Of a stretch of 64,000 nt of DNA, positions 44,390-56,486 are shown one piece after another. The stretch is from Druceiella hillmani (Eukaryota > Arthropoda > Insecta > Lepidoptera > Hepialidae). The position numbers and the translations under genes were made by a program. The stretch lies in NCBI GenBank assembly GCA_039881145.1, contig JAYKKI010000091.1, positions 2,718,001 through 2,782,000 of the forward strand. The letters are read 5' to 3'. Within the stretch, counting starts at the first letter, position 1; every line of letters starts with the position of its first letter. Below the pieces are notes generated by a model. That model worked only from the letters and a program-made list of their open reading frames with translations, searched no databases and had not been told where the DNA came from.

Positions 44390-45701
44390 TTGGTTATATC
44401 TGAAAATCTAAGACCCATCCAGACTGTTGCACCTTCATATTTGTCTATTAGCCAACTTCATGAGACGTCTGTGTCTAATTTCTCAAAAATATTACCCGAA
44501 AAATTAATCAATGCACAAACATTAAATGCTTTGTATTTTTGTAAAATAACATCTTATAAAAATGCGTATAGAAGCTTCTATGTAAATATTTATATTGTGT
44601 TATATCTATTAATAATATCTATTCTATAAGCTATACGCCACCCAACCCTTCTCTCACACACATTGTTCAGGTATTGTAGTAAATTGTTGCAACTTTTAAA
44701 TATGCGTCGGGAATTAACTTTGTGAACAATTGTTCTGCAAGATCTTAAGTATTGGCGAAGATCAACCTTGAAAATCGAAACATTATGCAGGCGTTTTGTA
44801 ATGTGAATTTTATGTTTGAGCGAGGAGAAGCACCAAAATGGTTGCGTCACACGGAAGCAGCGTAGTAAGAGCCGCGATTCAGGGAATAGAGGTTTTAAAG
44901 CATTACATTCAGCGACAATATCGTCGGTCATGATTACAGTAGGGTTAATTTTTTCTTTGATTTTCTTCTTCGCAACTTATTTCATAATTGAAAATGCGAG
45001 ATTATATTTGGAGGTATCTTGTGAGGGATGATAGCGCATGCCGCCGGCAGAGCGCCAACCTTACTTAAAACAGATACGAAGGTGACGGCTGTATCGCTTT
45101 GACCATAACACGAAGTTGTATAAATAAACGAGCGTTATCTTTTGTCAAATCAGACTTGTATATTCGTTGCATGATGAGAATTATCACAACAATAACTTTT
45201 GGATTTTTTCGGTACTCAATTATGAAATCTTTTTCTCGCAATTCACATCATCGACATACCAGAATTGAAATAGTCTCGAAAACAATCGTCAGCTTTTTCA
45301 CTGCTTCATAAGTAGCCTTCCTACATTTATCAAATATTATGTGAAAAATCTATATTCATATTGTATAGCCGTCCTTTAAATCTGCATTATATCAACGGGT
45401 GTTTCGATTGACTTTCTTGAACTTTATATCGACAACAGCGTGACATTCGCTCGAACGCACTCTATTTGATCGTGATTTTCTAGTTGTAAGAAGTATGCTG
45501 ACATTTAAATACATTATGAAAAGCGAGCCCATTTAAATTAGGGAAAGATGTACGTACAACCCAATTAGTGTCTGTGAACGAAGAAACATCTTCAATAAAT
45601 GCCCTACAAAATGCACAATATTCTTCATTGTTATTTGCACTTGATAATAAAGTCAAACTTCTTCTAAAACACGAATTCAAATTGTTGATGTTTGTATTCA
45701 A
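44390..45701 (-). pseudogene. Mutator-like (MULE) transposase relic
   Basis: Read right to left on the minus strand, pieces in changing frames follow the order of insect MULE transposases. These are an N-terminal segment NWVVRTSFPNLNGLAFHNVF then KCQHTSY (45570-45480), ENHDQIECVRAN, DIKFKKVNRNTR (about 45400), LSKVGALPAACAII (about 45040), the central MTDDIVAECNALKPLFPES followed by LLLRCFRVTQPFW (44931-44830), then CERRVGWRIAYR (about 44640) and a tail resembling DVILQKYKAFNVCALINF (about 44520). The family cuts and pastes DNA with a DDE catalytic triad. The TDD of the central motif is consistent with one catalytic Asp. Multiple stops and frameshifts make it nonfunctional. I did not find terminal inverted repeats or the C-terminal SWIM zinc finger. 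Confidence 0.75.
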
Positions 45702-47683
45702 AACACTTTTCTTAGAAAAACTCTATGAATTTGTTTAATATCATTTTTTTCACTCCACTTTAACTTTTATGTCTCTATTTATAAATAATTATAAAAAATT
45801 TAATAACGTTTTTTCATCAAACAAAACAAAAAAAACCGCTAATCAAACAACGACACGTGCCAAATAATGATGTAAGATTTAGAAAAGGATAGGTAGAAAA
45901 ACAAATAATAAGAAAAGAAAAAGATATCAACACAAGAAAATAGCGAGCTGCAACTAATCACGTATATTTCTACAGGCATTCGAAAGTATATGCGCTTAGT
46001 TCACACTGAATACTGGTAAAGTATATATTTAGTAACTACTTCTTGAAATTGTCAATTTTAAAATATACACAATTATTACGTTATTGTGTATATTTTAAAA
46101 TTTGATTTATAGTATAGAATATAAGTAGTTAAATGTTTATCCTAAAGTATACGCGATCACTTCGGTCGCTTGCATACTGGTCTTGTATACCTACTTTAGA
46201 AATACGCGTCGATAACAGTACGTTACTCCCATCGCGAGCACATCACCGAGTGCATCCATCGAGAAGCGCGCAGGCGAAGCGGCGCCACTTCCAATCGTGA
46301 CGGCTGACGGGCAACAGTGTTAACCATTCGTTTATTTTTATACTATAATAGTATATAATATCTCTAAGTATTTAGAGGTGAAATTTTTTGCCATAGAACA
46401 CAAAATACTGTTACATAAACCGATTCCAAGCTTACAATTTAATAAAAAATAAGCTGTTTGTATTTTGTATAAAATGTACTCAAAACTGCAATTCTGTTAA
46501 GGAGTTAAAATCAAATTTTCTCGTAAAGTGTCTTTTATAGGCTCATATGTCATTGACAGTAATTTCTTGAAAATATTTTACAATAATTTCACTCTGCCAA
46601 AAGGACCACAAACTGACGCTTGCTAAATTTCACCAAATATCTGTATGCTAGCCACCAGTAAATTCAAAATGATATGATTTTCTAGCCCAAATTTTAAATG
46701 TATCTCTCAATTATGGGACACACGTCCGGCGCAAACATGTCCAGACTCCTACTCAATGAAGGTTTTAAAAAAGAAAACAAAATTAAATCATGTTGTTAAA
46801 AATAATATGAAATAGTTTGAGAGAAATATTATGTAACCTTGAATATTTAGTTAATACGTACCCAAATGTATTGGGAATGTTTTTGGTGCAACATCTATTC
46901 CGACTTAACAATTTTTGTTATATTGTTAACTAAAGACATAGATAGACTACTGATATGTGTACGAATGTATCAGAAAAAAACATAAATATAAGGTAAAAAT
47001 AAAATGACAAAACGAAACCGGATATACCAATTTTCATTATTTTAAATGTAACCGTATATATTTATTTTAAATATATCCATAAAAAATACTCCAAAACCTA
47101 AAATTAGGATAATGTTACAATTTGAAGTGCAATGAATTTAGGAATAACGGATATATACTTCAAATAACTTAAGTATTACACGCCCATTTAAAAAGCTAAG
47201 GACAAAGAAACGTTAGTTTCACACGCCCGTTAAAAACGAAAGACTAACACTAGCAACACTCTACTAATAACCTGACCAACCAAATACAGCTGGTCAACGT
47301 GTGCTAATTGTATTAACGTATATGATGGCGTCTAACAGCAAACGTATCATATTATCATCTACTATTATTGTACCCACGGAATAATATAGTGGGCAGTATT
47401 TGACGCTAACATTATACATGAGTTAGTATATAGTCATATCTCAGTGTAGGTTCATTCTAGTGAATTGTAAATTTGACAATGCAAAAGAAAATGTTACATG
47501 ACAGCTTTAAATTGACAAAAAAGTATTTACCTGCGGCTTCGCTCACGTGGACTTACAAGTTTATGAAGAGAAATTAAAGCACGCAGCGCCGTCTAGAATT
47601 ATTAAGGAAAATTAAGTTCTAGTCTTTATTTTCGTGACTTTATAATACAAATGACAAAGGAAACAAAAATATTTCCCTCTAAA
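45702..47683. other. Gene-free stretch
   Basis: No gene is recognised. It includes the nested inverted repeat at 46033-46131 and a short less AT-rich patch at 46140-46320. Confidence 0.55.
46033..46131. repeat. Nested inverted repeat (fold-back)
   Basis: Outer arms TAACTACTT (46033-46041) and AAGTAGTTA (46123-46131) enclose a longer inner pair: TCAATTTTAAAATATACACA AT at 46052-46073 against 46083-46105, with one extra A in the right arm and a 9-nt loop. This is the shape of a decayed fold-back miniature transposon. No target duplication was identified. Confidence 0.78.
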
Positions 47684-49447
47684 TCTATATATATAAAACA
47701 AAGTCGTGTTAGTTACACACTTTATAACTCAAGAACGGGTGGACCAATTTTTTTTATTTTTATGTTTTTGGATTTGTCTTTATCGGAAATAGGATAAAAA
47801 TTCCTTTTCCCATACATTTTGTATGGAACGGCTTTTTTGATGATATATCGAAAATTATTTTCATTGAAAATTATATGATTATTATATATTTATTGAATAT
47901 TTTTTATCTTGGCTTCGAGAAGTTTCCTCGCGCATTGTAAAGGTAAAAAAATCACAATTAATTTAATTGTATATAAAACGTAATATTTGATAAATGACAG
48001 AAAAAAAAGAAAAAGGTATGTCACAAATGACAGACACGAACGAAAATGATAATTGGTTTTTAATAATTCTTATTCAGTTTTAGACCGATATTTCATTTGA
48101 ATTCGATTAAATGAATTCTCTTTAAACGATTTTTTCTGAAATTCAATTTGTGTTTATTAATGTTTTAATTAATGTTTTGTTATTAACGTGTATTAATGTT
48201 ATAGTGATTTAAAATAGTTTAAGTTTTATGAAGATGTAATTAAGTTTTATGAAGATGTTAACTTTATGAGGTTATGATATTGTGCGGGCATCGATTTTAT
48301 TTATTTTTTATAGATAATTTACGTGATTAAGTTTTGTGTGATTAATTTTAAAGTGTTATTTATAATGCTGAGAGTCTGATCTTTCAGAACGAAGTCGTAA
48401 TGCGATTCGACTTAGGAATATTGCAAATCAATCCACTGCAGATAAACAAGAAATTGCACGGGAAGAGCGCCGCGTAAGTATGGCCCGACTTCGTTCTTCA
48501 CAAACACAAGAATAAGACAAACAGCTCAGTTGGTAACGAAAAATCGTCGAGCTTATCGCACAAATCAACAACGTAATAATTTTCGACGCGCAAGAAAAAA
48601 TGCTTCAAGCATTGATTTGAATCGAGTAGCATTTCGATACGATTGCCTAATTGACTACAGCTCGCATCCTTTCGTTCGAATTGGCCCAATGGATATTGTT
48701 TGCGACCATTGCGGTGCATTGAATTACTTCGCTGGATAAACGTCTGGATTGTGTTCCCTCAGTGTCAAGATGAAATTGCCATTCTTGCTTCTGCCCCCTG
48801 AGTCATTGAATTCATTACTTCGTACCAAAACACCAGAACCACATTTTCTATCGAACATTCAAAGATACAAGAGATGTTTCCAAATGACTTCATTTGGAGC
48901 AGACATTATCGAAGAACGCGGATTTAATCTGACATTCAAGGTAATTTCTGCTAGAGAGAATAAACGTTTATTTTCTTTTGGTGATCATAATTTTAAGAAA
49001 TCTAACTTTGCCTTCGACTTTATAGATCCAAGGCCAAATTCACAATCGAATTGGATTATTGCAACCGCTGGAAGATGCACAGCATAAATTCATCTAAATT
49101 TACTTCATGGGCAGCATGGAGGAACAACTTGATCGGTATCAAAAGATCGAATCGGCAATAAAAAGAAAAGTTCTTCAAGATTATCAGCAACTACTTCATA
49201 AATACCATACATTGGTTCGGTTGTCCATAACTGCGTTGGATCGCATGTCATGTGATAACTACAAAGTCATGATTTTAATGTTATTTTAATTTAATTAAAA
49301 TAGTTTTTATTTTGATTTGTACATTTTTATTGAACTTAATACATTTTGAATATTCATTTTAACTTAATAAAAACTGAATTTAATTCAGCTAATAAGTTAA
49401 AACATTTATTGATTCTGAGGCGGTACGAATTTCGCCGGGTCAGCTAG
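47684..49447 (+). mobile_element. Helitron copy B (same family as copy A)
   Basis: The ends match copy A: TCTATATATATA at 47684, then AAAACAAAGTCGTGTTAGTT and AACTCAAGAACGGGTGGACC, and a 3' end GGTCAGCTAG at 49447. The flanks are A (47683) and T (49448). The 3' hairpin is GGCG/CGCC (49419-49422 and 49433-49436). It has a single 5' head and an extra segment near 48150-48260 (a duplicated AAGTTTTATGAAGATGT) that copy A lacks. The interior is the same N-terminal protein cassette. Confidence 0.92.
48400..49289 (+). pseudogene. Helitron B: N-terminal Rep-helicase protein remnant
   Basis: The same motifs appear as in copy A, in the same order and sometimes better preserved: RRAYRTNQQRNNFRRARKNA, IGPMDIVCDHCGALNYFAG (the CxxC pair that copy A also has, here with an intact following residue run), SLLRTKTPEP, FGADIIEERGFNLTFKV, and VLQDYQQLLHKYHTLVRL to LDRMSCDNYKVMILMLF followed by a stop. 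It ends at the same residue as copy A, so the Rep and helicase domains were lost before the two copies split. Several frame changes and stops remain, so the region does not encode one protein. Confidence 0.85.
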
Positions 49448-49714
49448 TAAAGTATATATATATAAGGGAGTGATTCTGTTGTTACTTTATACTGCGTATC
49501 AAAAAATCACGTCGATCTGTTGTTTTTTTATTCAGTTTGCATACTTTTTCAATTTCGAATAAGAATTTTACCGAAATAATGACATGTCCCGGCATAAAAA
49601 CACCCACGTTAATTCCTAGTTCACCAAATATCTATAGGCAAAACATCACGTCGCTTCTTTGCGTCTTTGCGACGTGAAAGGACAAACACATACTAATGCG
49701 AGAGTAGTAATATA
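49448..49714. other. Spacer between Helitron B and mariner
   Basis: AT-rich with a short ATATATATA run at its start and a small inverted pair CACGTCGC/GCGACGTG (about 49647-49678). Confidence 0.6.
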
Positions 49715-50663
49715 TAATAAAGTGTGTCCAGCGGGAATTTTTCGATTTAATACGATCGTTACTCATTTATTTGCTAGAGGCTAGAGGCGCGGGAGGGGAA
49801 GCGTTAGTTGCGCCATATTTGCGGATATATCAGTCACAATGAATCGTTGGTGGTTTATGTTGGTGGTGGTGGTGTGATATTTAGTGGGATATATCAGTCA
49901 AAACGCGCGTTTTGCGGTAGAATATTATTTGAAGTGTGGTGAATAGTTCATTGGAGCGCGTCGTGCATTCTGATATTCGACCATTAAGCGATGGCCCGAG
50001 CACACAACTTATCTGGTCGTAGGTACAAAGATTTCGACAACAATCCAAGGGTCCAAACAATCCAAGGGAACGGCATCAGAAGAGTTCGCATTTTCCTAAA
50101 ACGACAGTATGCTGCGCGATTTCTGCTCTGGGAATAATTGGCCCATATTTTTTCAATCAAAGAGAAACTGTCACTACCTCGACATATTACCGTATGATTG
50201 ATGAATTGTTGGTATCGCAATTGGAAGTTTTTCATGGATGCAACAATAGGATGCATTTTTAGGAAGATGGGGCAACTCCATGACGAAGTTAAGAGAAATG
50301 TTCATTAGAAAATTAATAAACAAGTTCGGAGACATACCCTGGCCACCCCGATCGCCGCATTTGACGGCGTGTGATTTTATCTTGTGGGGTTATCTTAAAT
50401 CTAATGTGTATTGTAATAATCCCCGTACTATACCAGTACTATGCCATCCCCCCAGCACTTTGCTCGCGCATACTTGCCAATATGAGGGTTCGCTTACAAG
50501 AGTGTATTGAGATAAATGGACGTCACTTGGAAGACATTATTTTAAAAGAAATGAAATCCGCAGGCCTATGTTACATTTTCAAATAAAATAAATGTTCTAA
50601 ACTTATTCGTTAATTTTTTATTTAATTTCAAAATCGAAAAATTCTCGCTGGACATCTTTATTA
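49715..50663 (+). mobile_element. Mariner-family deletion derivative with TIRs
   Basis: The terminal inverted repeats are long and nearly identical: left ATAAAGTG then TGTCCAGCGGGAATTTTTCG (to 49748), right the complement from 50631, differing at one base of the inner 24 plus a 1-nt difference near the tip. The element is flanked by TA at 49715-49716 and 50662-50663, the standard target duplication of Tc1/mariner elements. At about 0.95 kb it is shorter than an autonomous copy, and the interior holds only part of a transposase. Confidence 0.88.
50087..50586 (+). pseudogene. Mariner transposase remnant (C-terminal half)
   Basis: Frames read in order: TVCCAISALGIIGPYFF (50105-50155), MIDELLVSQLEVF, RMHF-stop-EDGATP (equivalent to the QQDGATAH catalytic-Asp motif), KLINKFGDIPWPPRSPHLTA then CDFILWGYLKSNVY with the third catalytic acid (about 50310-50415), and a C-terminus MRVRLQECIEINGRHLEDII to 50586. 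The N-terminal DNA-binding half and the first catalytic Asp are missing. It is broken by stops and frameshifts near 50250, 50275 and 50430. Members of this family perform cut-and-paste transposition at TA sites. It lies inside the repeats at 49715-50663. Confidence 0.88.
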
Positions 50664-53242
50664 GAATGAGATGTTTGCATTTATAATTCTATCATTGCCT
50701 GACATGCCACTCTATCTGTGCAAAAAATGACGTCGGTCTATTGCTCCGTTGCGACATAACAGAAAGATAAACAAATAGACATTTATATTAGTTGGGATTA
50801 GAATATGTAAGCAATGATTAAGAACCTAGACATTTAGATGAACAAAAAACCGTTACATTTGAGTAGAACTCGCACAAGAATTCCACACCCACTCACATAC
50901 ATATAAAAGATTCAATACTCACGATTCAGTATTTCTAATAAATTGTTTACAAATAATATTATTCACCACGTAAATATATTGTTTAACCTTTCCAGGCGTG
51001 CAATATCTTGAATTGCTCTAAAAATCCATCACCTGAGGTGATTGCCATAGTTTGTCTATAAACTTAACTAAGTTTCTGTAAACCATGTTATTTTCATAAT
51101 TTTAGATTCAGTACTTTTACGATCCTTCTAAATAGCCTTTTCGAGCAAAATGGCATATGAAATAAAAAAACGTCTACTTAATTTGCGCTCTCTACAATTT
51201 CCATACAAAATATAAGTAGTTACATTTGAGTATTATCTACTTATATTCGAGATATATAAGGGTTATTATGCTTAAACACTACTCCAAATTTCAAGTTTCG
51301 AAATCGTACTCGTTTTGAGAAAAATGGCTCTGATAAAAAGACGATCGGATACCTGTACGATTTTATAACTTTCTTTTTTATGGTCCTTCATTCTATGCAT
51401 ATTCAATATCTACTTTATTTTGTTATTGCCCATAGGTAAAATTAGTTTTGATATTTCTCCTTATACACTCCTTTCACAAGAAAGGTTCATGCAGATACCG
51501 TAGCATAATTTTGACTGTATAGGGCAAGGAACTAAAAAGCCATAACAAAGAAAGATAAAATATGAATCAGCAGTAAAAATATCTCATTATAATATAGCAA
51601 ATAATAAATCATATGTAACGTTCACGCTTTTATCTTCTACTTCGTAGCGCTTTAAAAAAATATGAATGAAAATATTCAATTATCTGTGCAAGTTAGAGGA
51701 TAACTCTTTTAGTACCTACTAATTAACAAGACGTCATAATTATCTAAGAACTAAAACCCAATGACATCATACATTCCTGTCAGTAATTTTTCGCGTAATT
51801 ATAAAAGAGATCTAAATACTGCCGCCGCTCTAATTTTTCTGAGAAGTATATCTCTCTTATTTCCCAAGAAAACAAATTTGTATCGTTTCCGGTTTCCAAA
51901 ACCCTTATCTTCTTTTACACTACGCTTCTAACAAATTTCCTTTCCAATGAAATAAGGTACAAATCGTCTTTGACCAAAAAATCAAATGGTAATGATTTTT
52001 TTTGCATCATCGCGTACGAGATGGCTGGTATTGTACTATATATCGGCAAACCTCTCGATAGTCTCGGCTCGGAGTCCGTTTTCTATCGCTGACCACAATA
52101 ATTCTTACGAAGAGACGAGACGCGTCGGTTCATGGGGCTGCACACAAAATTAATTAAAAGTCGACGTGCATCGGCGACGTCGCTTCGCAGCTTCAGATAC
52201 GCCGTGCCCGCGTCCTGTCTCGACCGTCCCCCGGAGATATTCGATTATTTATAAGCCAAAATGTACCCCTGCGCCAACACGGATATGTATTTATAAAGCT
52301 ATGAATGATAGAGAGAGAAAAATAGAGAAAAGTAAAGGAAGGCATAAAGCGTTTTGACAAATACTAGTTCTTTAAAGTCCAGTGTTTTCACGCATCATTA
52401 AAATCAGTAATTTAAGTGTAAAATTCAAACCAGCTGCTCGACAACACGATAAGAGACTAGATTGATAGATTTTAATTTTTAGGATTCTATATACAAAGTA
52501 TCCGAATGAACGAATGGCGCCACAACAACAATAGACGGTCAATCTATTGTTCTGAGAGCATCGTCCGTCCGTCTGTACCTTAGAGCTTTCTAAAATTTAA
52601 ACGAAACTATATCGAAACTTGCAATTCACATATAATATGTAGGTCCTTGGCCCAAGCCCGAAAATGATATTTAAAACCGCTTAACAATATATGTCAAGGA
52701 AGTCCCCAAACATGTAAAGTGAGGCGAAAAAAATGTTTTTCTGCGTAGGTAATTAGCGTGTAATTGAACAAACGTCTTTGAGTTTGCTCTAGCACAAACC
52801 TGTTTTTTTTTATTTTTTTACCAAATATTACCAGTTTTCCGGTCCATCTCATTACTAGTTCTGTCTCAAAAACGTCATTAGATAATAAGCTGCAACTCGA
52901 CTCTAATCGTGTATTTCTCATATCGTGTATTTAAACAACGGATAATAAAGAGAGCTAACCATGAAAAAAAAGTGTAAGCAATAAAATAAAACCATTTTTA
53001 AAAAAATCGCCATATTTTCAGTCCTGTGAAAAATATACTAGGAAATATATCTGCACAGTAAAAAATAACATTAATTTTTACGAATACATTAGTGTAATAG
53101 AATCATTACGTAGCCTTAATTTATAAAATCATAATATATCCGCGTACTTTACAGGTTTAATAAAAAAGTTTTTCTGCATTCACAATTCAATAGCATAACG
53201 TATTTTGTTCTTTAAAATTTTCGTTTAAACATGTGTCGAAAG
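50664..53242. other. Gene-free stretch
   Basis: No gene is recognised. The segment at 52000-52260 is the least AT-rich part, with many CG dinucleotides and a 63-codon open frame, but no domain, splice pattern or core promoter that I can support. Confidence 0.5.
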
Positions 53243-53307
53243 TTTTTGACACTCAACATCATTATTTTGAAAGTGAAATTTCAAAATAATCAGTTTAATG
53301 TCAAAAA
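53243..53307. repeat. Imperfect inverted repeat, ~65 nt
   Basis: TTTTTGACA (53243-53251) pairs with TGTCAAAAA (53299-53307), and ATTATTTTGAAA (53261-53272) pairs with TTTCAAAATAAT (53279-53290), around a GTGAAA loop. The two paired blocks are separated by unpaired internal sequence. Confidence 0.7.
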
Positions 53308-53630
53308 AAATGGTTCGAGCAAGCATTACATGAAAACCATAACTCTTCGAATATTGACAAAAATGTCTATAGTGACAAATAATTTTCGTTGGAGTATGAA
53401 AAAACAAATTTTAGAACATCGATCTCTATTAGCGTTGGCGGGGGCGTTGAAAATAAATATTTTGTATCTATTAAAAATAAATTCGAAATGAATATGATAA
53501 ATATAAATTATAGTAAACAAAAATTAGGATATTTTTTTTCAAGAAACTAGTGGCAGGGATTTGTAATAGCCGAAAATGTTAGGTAAGTAATAAAAATTGA
53601 CACTCAAAAGCATTTTATTAGATTTATTAA

Positions 53631-53884
53631 ATTGCAATGCTGATTGTTTAAGCGGGCCATCATTTAATTTTACTGTTATATATTAATACTGATTAATTTG
53701 ATCTATGAAATTGTGTCGTCGATTTTTTAAGCGCGCTATTGCATAGTTTCATCAATTACAATAGATTGAATTTACAAAATTGCGCTGCTGATTCTTTTAA
53801 ACGCGCTATCGTTAAATTAAAAAAGTACATACTTATTCGATCAATTGAAACATGCCGCGGATTTCTTTAAGCGATATAAAACGT
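53631..53884. repeat. Degenerate ~70-bp tandem repeat, four units
   Basis: The anchor TGCTGATT followed by TTTAAGCGCGCTATC recurs at about 53638, 53716, 53784 and 53853 with substitutions (for example TCGTCGATTTTTTAAGCGCG, TGCTGATTCTTTTAAACGCG). Spacing is roughly 69 to 78 bp, with AT-rich linkers resembling AAATTGAATTTA. Confidence 0.65.
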
Positions 53885-54184
53885 ATGTAAATTGTATTAA
53901 TTGAATTTAGTAATTTTTTAAGTCAATAAGACGCCCTTAATTTATAACAACTGAAATTATTTGTTTCAAAATTTTAAAAAAGGAATTAATGGTCTTGGTT
54001 AATTATAAATACTGCCTTATTATTGACCTGTTATTGAGATGATAATTACTTGGCTTGATAAATTTTAGGCTTGATTAATTTTATGTTTATGTTTTAGCTT
54101 TATAATAATTTTTGATAATTTCGTCATAAGAAATTGAACTTTGTTTTATAAGAAAATTCCTAAAAAGAAGAAAAGTAATTTAGC

Positions 54185-54480
54185 TCAAAACTCAAGAACG
54201 GCTAAAAGGATACGGTTTATTCGTTCTTCGAAACTAACGAGGAGCGTCAAGCTCAATTATATGTGACTCAAAAACACAACACAGGGTCGCGAGCTTCAGA
54301 AATGGTAATGCTGCGGGAATATCGATTTAGGTCTCAACGTACCCCAAATGTTACTTTACGATCACTGCAGAATAGTACAGAAGGTGAAGTACGGCTATCT
54401 CGCTATCAAGAGCTCTCAAAGTATCCGAAATATCACCTCACGATCACTGCAGAGTAGTACAGAACGTTAAGTACGACCAG
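54185..54480. repeat. Helitron-head-like start and 80-bp direct repeat
   Basis: AACTCAAGAACGGCTAAAAG near 54188 resembles the conserved AACTCAAGAACGGCTGGACC in the heads of the two Helitrons. Downstream, CGATCACTGCAGA(A/G)TAGTACAGAA and the following AAGTACG occur at about 54359 and 54440, an 80-bp direct repeat. A 64-codon plus-strand frame (54263-54457) is rich in Arg, Ser and Glu but not identifiable. It could be a relic of another Helitron subfamily. Confidence 0.4.
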
Positions 54481-56040
54481 CTCGCGGTCGAGACAACCAT
54501 AATCTGTTATGTTAATTGGGAACAAATGAACAGCGTGAAAAACATAAAAATTTGTATATTGCTATTCATTTATAAATTGCTTTCCACATTAGGTTGAAAG
54601 CATTATAATTTTCTTGACTTTCATTAAGTAATCAATTCATAACAAAGTTTTCATAATATAAAGATTGAAAGGTTAAAGCACATACCAGAATGAAAAAATT
54701 ATTAAAAAAATATTCTCAATTGTATATGCTGGCCATTCCCGTGAAAAAAAAATTATCGTTCTCAAGAGTTTGGAAAAAGTTCAAGTCGATATTTGAACAA
54801 GTAATAAACTGAGATTAAATTTTTTTTGAACTTTACAAGACTCTCAAAAACAAAATAAAGGGTCCAAATAATTTTTTTAAATTGCTCAACGTTCATTTTA
54901 ATGCTTTGTATTCTTCTAACGTTCAATATCAAATCATTTTAATTTTGCGACTGGCTCAAATTTCTACTTTCGTTTTATCGAACTTCTCGCGAAAATTTTG
55001 AAAGCGATATTTTTTGTTAAGAGGTGCGGAGATTCATGGTTTAGGCCTCCTGGAGACCAGCCATGTAAAATAATGGGAACGCAATGGTAATGTAGAAATC
55101 TGTGTAATGAGAGATAACCGTCTCACTAACTAATTCACTAACTACTTTCATAAATATAATTAAACATAACAAGACCAAACCTGGACATGGAAGATTTTTT
55201 AAACCCAACCATACTGATTTACCTATACCTATCCGTACATTTTTAATTTTTATCGTCTCGACTGTTTATTCTTAAAACGTCGTAAAAATTAGGGCCACAA
55301 CGCGGACGAAGTCGAGGGCATCTATACTAGGCATTAATATATTCACAATTGATATAAGCGATATTTGATTCAATGCTTATTATCCATATACTTTGTTTAA
55401 TTACAAACGGCGATTAATTTAAAATATTGTTCTCTTCTGTGGGTAAATAATGGGTTACGGAGAAAAATATGTTTGCACCCGCTTTATGTACATGATGCTT
55501 CTATTTTTTTTAAGTTTGACACATATTAATTGAGATCCCCGCATGAACTTTCTATTTGCAAATTTATGCGTATAGCTCTTAAATTGTGGACCGGCATAGA
55601 CGGACGGACATGATGATATTTCACTACTCAACCCTAAAATAATGAATTAAATGTAAGATTTCTAATATGTCCATTGAGACTGCGTATTGAGTATGCAGTT
55701 TCTTGCAGAGAATTTACACAAATTGTATTGCATGGGCCACAGTAAATTTAAACCAACCGGTAACGCAACTAGCAAAGAGAGGAGCCATTGTGCTCGCGCT
55801 CTCTCTCTCAGTCGGACGCGGATGTGCGAGTAGCCAGATTCTCCCGAGCGCATCCGCACCGGACCGAATTAACTTTTACTTTACGGAGACACCACTTGTT
55901 TCCGTCTAGCATTACTCGGTCGCAATCTCTTGTAGCGATATCAACGGTGTAGATATTTAATCCCCTTCAAAAGTCTAAAAAGTTTGAAAGTCCTTCGCAA
56001 TTAAAAAAATCCAATTCTGTATCACAAAACCTTTCCAACA
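54481..56040. other. Gene-free stretch
   Basis: No gene is recognised. A less AT-rich block at 55780-55920 has a CT-rich run, TCAGTCGGACGCGG and several CG pairs, which would suit a promoter, but no downstream coding sequence supports it. Confidence 0.5.
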
Positions 56041-56121
56041 AACTTTTAGTTTACGACTAAAAGTTAATTGAGGAGATGTTGTGATGAAAAATTCACAATT
56101 TTTTATCACAACATCTCCTCA
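56041..56121. repeat. Two adjacent perfect hairpins
   Basis: Hairpin 1: AACTTTTAGT (56041-56050) with ACTAAAAGTT (56056-56065), loop TTACG. Hairpin 2: TGAGGAGATGTTGTGAT (56069-56085) with ATCACAACATCTCCTCA (56105-56121), and the 19-nt interval itself pairs (AAAAATT with AATTTTT), leaving a tiny CAC loop. They are separated by 3 nt. Confidence 0.9.
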
Positions 56122-56409
56122 GTTGGCTCATTAGAATTTATAACTTAACGTTTAGTTGACTAGATCAAATTCTACTATACCCAGAAAAATAAAATTTTAA
56201 AAACATTCATAAAACCCTTTTTTCAAAATTAATATCACAGGTGACGCACGGTTCTCAGTGTTGACGTTTTTTCACAAATTTCATTATAGGTGTGATTCTT
56301 CAGATTATCCTGAATAAAAAATACATATTTATTAAAAATGAGAGTCACGAAGCGGAAAATTGTTTTACAAAAACATGCTTCATATAAAACACACTGATGC
56401 GTAGAATGA

Positions 56410-56470
<61 letters not shown>

Positions 56471-56486
56471 TATACACATATATATT
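56410..56486. repeat. (TA)n microsatellite
   Basis: About 75 bp of TA dinucleotides with AAAT and ACAC interruptions near its ends. Confidence 0.95.

Noticed and set aside
55662..55909. Promoter with initiator at TCAGTCGGAC, or a minus-strand small membrane protein
   Set aside because: The downstream promoter element is off register, no coding continuation was found, and the minus frame has no supporting context.
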